Assembly: GCA_963281255.1 (NCBI GenBank)
Contig: OY725488.1
Location: forward strand, 2,083,986 to 2,147,985
Origin: Aphrocallistes beatrix
Lineage: Eukaryota > Porifera > Hexactinellida > Sceptrulophora > Aphrocallistidae
DNA: 64,000 nucleotides
Direction: 5' to 3'
The position numbers and the translations under genes were made by a program. The notes under the pieces were generated by a model. The model made no database searches and was not told where the DNA came from. It saw only the letters and a list, made by a program, of their open reading frames with translations. This document shows, one piece after another, positions 57,073-64,000 of the stretch (its first letter is position 1; every line of letters begins with the position of its first letter).

Positions 57073-57635
57073 GGTACCCCTCGTCGTTCGTGGGGGTTAC
57101 GTTCCAGAGAATTGTCGCGAATGGCAAAATCGCGAACGGCAAGACTTTAGTTCAATGAGAATAGTGGGGTTACGTTCCTAGATTATAAAACAACGCTAGA
57201 TACAGTTTGAAAATACGCTATTGATTCAATAGTTAAGCTGTAACACTGATACAAACACTGGCACAAGTGAAATGTTAATAAATGAAGTGATAAATGAAAG
57301 ATATAGATCCCCTAGTAGCAAACCTAAGTGCCATACCTAAATAGTAAAGTCTAGCCTTACAATCACCAACCAATTTCCTCTTAGGCATGATGTAATTATT
57401 AGGTAGAAAATTATAAGTATAGAGACAATAGGAACAGTAAATGCTATTGCCAGGATAATATGTAGATACGTATAAGGTTATGAACTTAAGGTAGTCCATG
57501 AAACTACTGAAGAGAGTACCGAAAACCGCGAATAGTCGAGGGAACGAGTCGCGAATAGCAAAACAAGACTCAAAATATTTTCCGCGAATAGTCGAAACCG
57601 CGAATGGCAAACCCGCGAACGGCGAGGGCTGCCTG
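57073..57635. mobile_element. pogo/Tigger-type MITE (about 560 bp)
   Basis: Left end GGTACCCCTCGTCGTTCGTG, right end GCGAACGGCGAGGGCTGCCTG, i.e. inverted C-AGG-A-CCCTCG-CGTTCG with TA flanks. Several CGCGAATGGCAAA / CGCGAATAGTCGA units repeat near both ends. The 111-codon minus frame inside has no transposase motif. Confidence 0.75.
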
Positions 57636-57904
57636 TATTTATATTTGCCAATAGCCCGTTAATAATTCAAAATACTATAATATGATTTGTTTTGGTTTAT
57701 TTGCTGGTAATCATTATTAAGAACGACAATAGTTTAAGTATAGTCATAGTCATATTTTTTATATTTTTCCTAAACACACAAACATTTATGATCCACTTTT
57801 ACAAATATATCTGGAAATACAGGAAATTCCATCGCAAAACAATTAAATAATCCTTATTATTTTCAAGAATAATGAAATTTCGGATTTACATCTACTAGTG
57901 TTAA

Positions 57905-58326
57905 TGTTGCAGGCGAAATGCGTTTCGTCTGAAATATTACGCGATTCGCGTTTCGCCTAGGCTGTGGGCGTTTCAATACAATCATGGGTAGTTAATATTG
58001 AAATAACGTAGCGTTTTTAAAGCAGAACTAGTCCAATTCAGGCTAAAAAGTACCGTAGTTTCACGTGAAATTTTCAAAAATCCCCCCTTCCATTTCCCGG
58101 CCTTCTTCGGTTAATATACAGTAATTCGGTTAATATATAGTGAATAAATAAAGAAATGAAACATGATATAAGTCAGTTTATTGTTTTTATTCGAAAATAG
58201 ATTCAATCTCGTATCATTTCTTAAATAATCATATATTAACTACCCATGATTGTATTGAAACGCCCATCGCCTAGGCGAAACGCGGTTCGCGTAATATTTC
58301 AGACGAAACGCATTTCGCCTGCAACA
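57905..58326. mobile_element. 422-bp MITE related to the Ginger-like element
   Basis: Starts TGTTGCAGGCGAAATGCG and ends CGCATTTCGCCTGCAACA; arms of about 90 bp with GCGAAACGC palindromes. TTAA stands directly on both sides (57901-57904 and 58327-58330), a 4-base TSD. It shares the TGTTGCAG end and the CGTTTCG-rich arm design of the element at 51294-54877 but not the full arm sequence. Confidence 0.9.
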
Positions 58327-58330
58327 TTAA

Positions 58331-60080
58331 TATAATAATACATCAGCAAAAGTTTTGCAGAACTTTTGGATCACCCTGTATACACATATACAAATTAATC
58401 GAGTTTTAAGAGTACGGATGGAATAATGTTCTAACATCATTGACAAATTTAATGCTTACACATTATATTAATGATAAAATAATAAAGTCATTTCTCAGTG
58501 ATTTTTCTGCACTGTTTCAACTATAACGAACGTTCACATGTAAGTATAGGAAGCGTTAGAGTATATTTGCGTTGGTAATAGTGAATATACAAGTAATATA
58601 GGATCAAACGAGTGCTACGAATTATTCCTAAGAATTGACGAAACAATATAAGATGTGTAAACCTACTATACTACTACTAGTTACTTTGAACGCTAACTAA
58701 TACATTTCCCCCTGAAAGTATTCGCAGCATCATTTCCCCCTGCTAAGAAAAGAAGATTTGCCTTGCTCTGCCTTAGGAGGGCTTAGAATACAACAGACTC
58801 TTGGCACTTCACTCCTTGGAACTGGAGCAAGGTAAAATTTCTTAGATCCCAGCTGCTCTGTGGATAGGGTGAGACAGAAGCAATGAAGTGTTTTTGATCT
58901 GTCATATGTCGTTTTTGCCAGCTGAATTTTCATTATTAATCCTGTCAATCTCCGAAAATTACAGCATAATCTCATAGCATATTCGGATATTCCAAAAATT
59001 CATTAGCTATGTGATCGGTAAATCTCGAAAGGTTATGTTAAAAGTCAGTTTAGAGGGCCGATATTTAAATATTATACTCAACTAGCTGAGTGGAATCCAA
59101 TTAGGGGTCAATCGATAAGGTTAGGACAAAATTTGAGAATGGAATGTTGTTACATTCCTTCGTTGCTACGGAAAATATTTCAAATGTCATAAAGTGACAA
59201 CTTAAACGAAGTGAGATTTACGCTGATTAGGAATGTAGCCATACAAATTGAAATAGTTTAAGTGTCGAAGTTATATGCATTTTAACACCTTTAAAATGTT
59301 TCCTAATGTGGGATTTCAAGTGTCATTAAGGGATTTTCTGCCAAAGGGATTTTTGTCTTTTTTAGCATGCACTTATGTAGCTTCCCTTTTTCATTTACTG
59401 CTAAATAAAGTATGTTGCAATTTTCTAACTCCTACCACAGATTGACAGGACTACTAGTATATTGGTGACCTGATGACCTGATGACCTGACATCAAACTTG
59501 GGAGCCTTTGCATTGTTCGTTTTTCAGTAAGACTTGGTCTCTTGCGTCTTGTTTCGAAGTTTCTTCCCCCTGGTCGTAATACCTCTTGGCTCTTGATCTC
59601 TGAGCTTCCTGGTTACGGCAAGCTATGTCTTTCAGTTCCTCCTTTTTTTTGCAAGTATTTCTTCCATATTCGCCTCTCTTGTGCTCAAAACTCTCCGCTT
59701 GGTCAAATGCATCTTTGCATCTAGTGAGTCCGCGTCATTGGAATTTTCAGGTAATGCTGGGAAACATTACTTGCTCTATTTTCATTATTATTATGATTTT
59801 TTTTTCAGGGAGTAGAGTGATTAGCTTTTGAAAAGTTACTCAAAAAAGCACCATATTTTAACATTTATTAGCTTTTCTTCACATTCAAAGTGTGAATCCA
59901 GATTGTCACTCGATTAATTTTCGTGTTCAAAAGTTTTCAAATGATCACTTTTTACAGCAAGCGATAACATTTATAATTATGATTATAGATGCCATGTAGC
60001 ACTGTGTGAACAAATCGAAATAGATTAACTCTATTTTTCAGTTATCTAGTTAAACTTTTCTTTGGTGCGTATTTCCATTG
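58331..60080. other. No recognisable gene
   Basis: Contains a solo family A terminal motif at 58397-58420 (ATTAATCGAGTTTTAAGAG), duplicated TTTCCCCCTG at 58707 and 58733, a GACCTGAT triplicate at 59464-59487, and the arm-like block GGAATGTTGTTACATTCC at 59141. None amounts to a gene. Confidence 0.45.
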
Positions 60081-60089
60081 TAGTATATA

Positions 60090-60725
60090 CAATAAATTGG
60101 AAAAGAAAAGTATTGGTGGTGAAACCAAAATTTTCACTTCCTAAAATACATATTACTTTTCATATGGGTAATATTTGTGATGTGTTGATAATTCTTGGCT
60201 TTTGCACTCGATCAATTTATTTCAACTTTTCAGGGATCTCTCGCGAACTCCTATCCAGAATCCTGTCATTGAGCATTACTGTCCTCTTCTACTGTAAAAA
60301 TCTTCCCATCAGAGGGTTATATCCGATTTAGTGCCCCAAGAGCGAACCACTTAAACGCTTTGTAAATTACCATCCTTTTAGTCCGAATTATGTCGTTAAG
60401 GTATGTACCTTCTTCCTTTTTAAAGACTTCAACTTCCACCATTCTCATCGTTTCATGGATTACTGACAATTCGCAGGTCATTTACTTTATCAATTTCCGT
60501 GGATTGCTCGACATTAATTCGACACCGGAAGGCTTGAGTCCTTCCAGACCACGGACGACCTGATCTAGGTTTGTCAAAATCTTCTAGTATCTTTATACCG
60601 TTTTATATTCCGATAGTTAAGTTTTGGTTGATATTCTCATTTTGCAGTTTGTGGAAAATTTCTTTGTTTGAGATACCTGTCTCAAAAAGTGAAATACATT
60701 TGGACCGAATTTCTTTCGACATTGT
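60090..60725 (-). pseudogene. mariner-like transposase relic, N-terminal half
   Basis: Reads MSKEIRSKCISLFETGISNK (first HTH, from 60722), then FDKPRSGRPWSGRTQA (G-R-P hook) and, after frame breaks, SDGKIFTVEEDSNAQ-NDRIL (first catalytic Asp region, normally S-D-E-K). Decays before the second Asp. The KIFTVE..NRQNDR motif is typical of mariner relatives known from many invertebrates. It has no visible ends. Confidence 0.65.
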
Positions 60726-61095
60726 TTTTATGATAGTAAACAATATTATCTACAAATGTTATCTAGATTTAATATACTTCTAGTAAATAAATTGAAAGTA
60801 GTATGATAACTACTATATATTGAATTAAATTCTCAAATAAAGCTAAGAAATAAATAATGAAATTGTTAATTTTAAATTTTGCCGTGATGTCCCATTTTCA
60901 TTTTTTGTCCTTTCTCCCTTTATATCCTATTTCGCTTTTGTGTCTATTTACCATTTGTGTCCGTTTTCTATTTTCAGTCGTTTTCTTTTTATGTTAGGTA
61001 TATTTTTAACTTTTTGTCTCTTTTCCCTTTATTTTTTGAATTCGGTTATTTACCTTAATATGCATGCAAACCATTATTACACTGTTGATCTAAAT

Positions 61096-63517
61096 CAGTG
61101 GTTCTAAACCTTTTTCTTTTGGCGCCCCCTTTGATCCCTATAAATTCTTTCAGCGCCCCCCTTCTAGTTGTAATTTGTAACCTTAGGAATTTTAGAATCA
61201 TGATTAATACTATGTCAAGTATACTGTAATAATTGTCAATCAATGTAGTTCGAAGTCAAATTCTAGTAATTTAGCATTGAGATTCATAGTTAATGGGAAC
61301 CCTGAGGTTGATGATCACCGGCAAGTTTCGCTACATCAGGCTCAATATTCGTCAACATTAAACGTAGGTCGCCATTTTTCACTATATCCAACCGATTTCG
61401 CTGCTTAGTGTGAAGTCCCATTACTGTACTGAATCCCTTCTCAACTAAATATGAAGTTGGAAATGCGATGTTCAAAAGCTTTGACCTTTCCCATAACTGC
61501 GGCCAACGTAAGATATTTTTCTTTTGTACCCAGAAGGTCGAGAAATCATGTTGGCCAAAATCTATTCGAGCTTCAATATCAGCCTGTAGCTCAGCTAATA
61601 CTTCTTGGATTTCAATTTCCACCTTCTCTAGATCTGCAGTAAAAGGGTCGACCACCCAATCTGGTACATTGAGCTCTCTCAGGTCCTTAAACCGGATCAG
61701 CATATCTTCCTTGATTGATTCAATATGCGAAGCATATACTCGCAGTTGATCATCAGTGACATCTGGAACTGCTTGCAGATTAGGGAATTGATAAAACTCT
61801 CTACGGCAGAGGTTCTGTTTATACAGAGTTAGTCGATTTATAAATGATAAAACGGCAGATTTAGTTCTTATCAAATTAACATTTTGGCCTTGAAGTTGCA
61901 AATTGAGTGAATTCAATTTATCAAATATGTCAGCTAGATATGCGATATCATGCTTTCGGATACTGATATCATGACCTAACTTTGGATTGAAATCTTCCAT
62001 GAACTGGATTATTGTATCAAATAGTTCATTGAACCGTTTTAAACAGTTTCCCTTCGACAACCATCTGACTTCTGTGTGGAGAAGGAGACGTTCGAATTGT
62101 TCACCATTCTCATGGCAAAGCTGTCGGAAAAGACGGTCTTTGAGAGCACGTGTCTTGATAGCATTAACTGCTGTAATAACGAATTGGAGTGAGACATTGA
62201 GTTTCTCACTAAGATTCTTGGCAACTAAGTGCTGTCGGTGAATTACACAGTGTATGGTAAACACGTTGGGAACTGCCTTCTTTAACAAAGCAATAAATCC
62301 TCGGTAACAACCTATCATTGAAGGTGCACCATCCGTTGAGCATGCAATAATGTTCGACAAAGGAATATTATGATAGTCAAAAAACGATCGAACAACTTCA
62401 AATATAGATACTCCCCTCGTATCCGTAACTAGAGATCTGGCGAATAGTAATTCCTCGAATACTACTCCATCTTTTGTAAAGCGTACGTATGCCAGTAATA
62501 GTGCTTCATTGTCATGAAGAGTAGACTCATCCAACTGGAGAGAAAATTATATAACTCGAAGTATATCAATTAGCTGATTCTCCACATCAATGGCCATCTC
62601 GTCGATTCTCCTAGATACAGTATCATTGCTCAAAGGGATGGATCTGACTATCTCTGGGGTACTCTGGTGCATAACGGTTGAAATAACTTCTGTAATAGCA
62701 GGTAGAATTAGCGTTTCTCCAATATTATGTGGTTTCCCACATTTTGCAATTAATTTGGAAATGTTATATGATGCTACGAGTCCATCTCTATTCTTATTAT
62801 TGCCTTTCTTGAACATATCAGAAACAGGCTTTTGCTTAATGGCTTTATCTTTCAAATGTTCGAAGAATGCAATGTCTTTATTGACGTGATCACTATGCTT
62901 TGTAGAAAAATGTTCTTTCAATCGGGACGGCTTCATCGCTTCATTGGAAAAAACATGATCACAAAGGAGACACATAGGAAGCTGACAATTATATGGTGAG
63001 GGGATAAATCCATAACGCAAATAATCCACGGAATATTGTCGACATTTTCTTTTAATTGAAGCAGTCATCATTCAGCCTTTATCTAAAATATATTCTGGAC
63101 GATAATTATATATTACGAATTTCGTTTTCCTTTTATACTATTGATGAATGGAAAACAGATGATTCGGGAAGAAGTGGGCGTTATTTGAATCCAAACAACC
63201 GCTTCTAGACAATAACAGAATACATAAAGTTAATAATAGAATCCTTATCTTACTTGAGTTCAATTGTTAGTTGTAATTTGATAAATATTACTTGAAACCA
63301 CATCTACAAGTGATTTATGTCATACTTCATAATACAATTTGACCAATGTGTTATTAAGAAGGGCAAATACCCCCTAAAATTTATCTTTTTCTTTCAGGGC
63401 CCAAGTTCCCCTCAGCGCCCCCCTGGCGCCCCCCTAGCGCCCCTTTCACTCTCAGCGCCCCCCTAGATTTTTCAAACGCCCCCTGGGGGGCGCTAGCGCC
63501 CCCGTTGAGAACCCCTG
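61096..63517 (-). mobile_element. ZBED5-like hAT transposon with perfect TSD
   Basis: 2422 bp. Ends CAGTGGTTCTAAACC and GGTTCTCAACG-type inverse (GTTGAGAACCCCTG). ATCTAAAT stands at 61088-61095 and 63518-63525, a perfect 8-base TSD. The 3' (right) 120 bases are packed with AGCGCCCCCC units and the palindrome GGGGGCGCTAGCGCCCCC. The gene is on the minus strand, against the RTK. The right end is 50 bases from the kinase exon at 63568. Confidence 0.95.
61290..63071 (-). pseudogene. ZBED5/SCAND3-like hAT transposase with a single stop
   Basis: From ATG at 63071: a basic N terminus, then a BED-type zinc finger (LPMCLLCDHVFSNEAMKPSR, LKEHFSTKHSDH: C-x2-C ... H-x4-H), FEHLKDKAIKQKP, and the hAT catalytic region (STDGAPSMIGCYRGFIALL, FTIHCVIHRQHLVAKNL, HTEVRWLSKGNCLKRFNEL). 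The dimerisation end is FPTSYLVEKGFSTVMGL and KQRNRLDIVKNGDLRLML, ending HQPQGSH at 61290. A TAA at 62547-62549 is the only break in about 594 codons; the same frame continues with FSLQLDEST. The residue at 62534 is a TTG Leu, not a start. One point mutation in an otherwise open frame indicates recent insertion or recent loss. Confidence 0.92.
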
Positions 63518-63567
63518 ATCTAAATGCAACATAATATTAATTTAGGATTTACTTTAATTTTTTGTAG

Positions 63568-63708
63568 CTGGTCCTTTGGAATTACACTGTGGGAAATCGC
63601 TAGTCTTGGAGCTACACCATATTCTAAAATACCAAATAGCAAATTTATTCAGCATCTATTCTCTAAAAATAGGCCAGAGATCCCATCGAATAATTGTCTT
63701 CCTGAAAT
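63568..63708 (+). CDS. Receptor tyrosine kinase exon: C-lobe
   Basis: Continues the exon 42406-42647. The acceptor is TTTTTTGTAG (63558-63567). The split Val codon gives D-V-W, then SFGITLWEIASLGATPYSKI, the C-lobe W-S-F-G-x-x-L-W-E-I..L-G-x-x-P-Y signature, then RPEIPSNNCLPE. The donor is GTAAGT from 63709, again with a split codon (AT). The length of 141 bases and both phases fit kinase exons of the FGFR/RET type. Confidence 0.93.
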
Positions 63709-64000
63709 GTAAGTTTCCCAAGAAAGGTAATATCTATTATTGAGACCAAGATTTAATAATTTTAGATATTCAAACTTGATAAATGTCCATGAAGTTAAAT
63801 TAAAACATTTGTTAAGGAAATTAATTTAGTGCTTAAATTGCATTTTCATTGGTGAGTGTAATAAAATATTTGAAAATCAAAAGCCAGAGATTCAAATTTG
63901 TAAACCAAATTTCAATTTCTGGTTTTTGATTTCCAAATATTGTATCAATCGACATAAGTACCCTTCGATCCTAATCGTGTAATCTGGCAATATTTTATGA
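63709..64000 (+). other. RTK intron start; possible further exon
   Basis: After GTAAGT a possible acceptor TTTTAG at 63760-63765 would give I-Y-S-N-L-I, like the E-x-Y-x-L-M that normally follows. The frame then reads NVHEVKLKHLLRKLI and a stop, without the C-W motif, so this is more likely intron. Confidence 0.3.

Larger units (their letters stand above)
42648..63567 (+). other. 20.9-kb RTK intron packed with transposons
   Basis: Begins GTAAGTAAC and ends ATTTTTTGTAG. It joins the two kinase exons in phase (Val codon GT|C). It contains at least six family A copies, Tc1, hAT, Ginger-like and other elements on both strands; they are listed separately. The last one ends 50 bases before the acceptor. 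Confidence 0.9.

Noticed and set aside
57275..57610. 111-codon minus-strand open frame
   Set aside because: Lies inside the Tigger-type MITE and shows no transposase motif; part of it reads through terminal repeats.
58675..58980. Copia-like 3' LTR border (CAGGGGGAAATG as polypurine tract)
   Set aside because: No second LTR, no pol motif and no primer-binding site could be found; two copies of a 10-base purine motif are not enough.
63766..63830. Third RTK exon
   Set aside because: The Y-S-N-L-I start is suggestive, but the C-W motif is missing and a stop follows within 20 codons.

Overview
This is a 64-kb, AT-rich piece of an animal nuclear genome, most likely an invertebrate. The only host gene I can recognise is a receptor tyrosine kinase (RTK) on the + strand. 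Its catalytic-loop exon (42406-42647) and the next kinase exon (63568-63708) have matching split codons and canonical splice sites, and they are separated by a 20.9-kb intron. A candidate hinge/kinase-insert exon of FGFR type lies at 41021-41212. No prokaryotic, organellar or viral organisation is seen. The exact taxon cannot be read from the sequence.

Almost everything else is a graveyard of DNA transposons. From left to right: a Helitron fragment and pogo/Tigger remains (0-0.5 kb, 4.3-6.6 kb); a maT-like mariner relic (2.8-3.5 kb); a hAT gene split by a PIF/Harbinger element that still carries both Harbinger genes (8.4-14.1 kb); an element with about 0.6-kb inverted arms encoding a PIN/XPG-like nuclease and a Cys-rich tail (14.9-17.1 kb); a THAP plus integrase element (18.1-19.6 kb); a complete Tc1/mariner element with an intact 327-codon transposase of DD35E spacing (22.6-24.0 kb); a RAG1/Transib-like relic (27.7-28.9 kb); a Merlin element with 8-bp target-site duplication (TSD) (29.1-32.0 kb); several fold-back elements (36.6-41.7 kb); and, inside the RTK intron, a DD37E Tc1 relic, hAT MITEs, a 3.6-kb Ginger-like integrase element with a related MITE, and a ZBED5-like hAT with a perfect TSD ending 50 bp before a kinase exon.

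The dominant repeat, called family A here, occurs about 18 times. It is roughly 500-550 bp. One end (G end) carries GC-rich hairpins; the other (E end) carries a 26-bp terminal motif separated from the body by a (TA)n tract. Internal CRE (TGACGTCA) and AP-1 (TGAGTCA) palindromes are conserved among copies. One copy is inserted inside another and is flanked by a 10-bp duplication, which defines its ends. Family C is a fold-back MITE whose ends start CACTGCC; it repeatedly abuts family A through (TA)n. Family D is a fold-back MITE whose ends start TTAGGGTG.

All transposon genes are broken except the DD35E transposase. The ZBED5-like hAT and the Merlin gene each carry a single premature stop. 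Family assignments come from reading translated motifs by eye; no database search was run.
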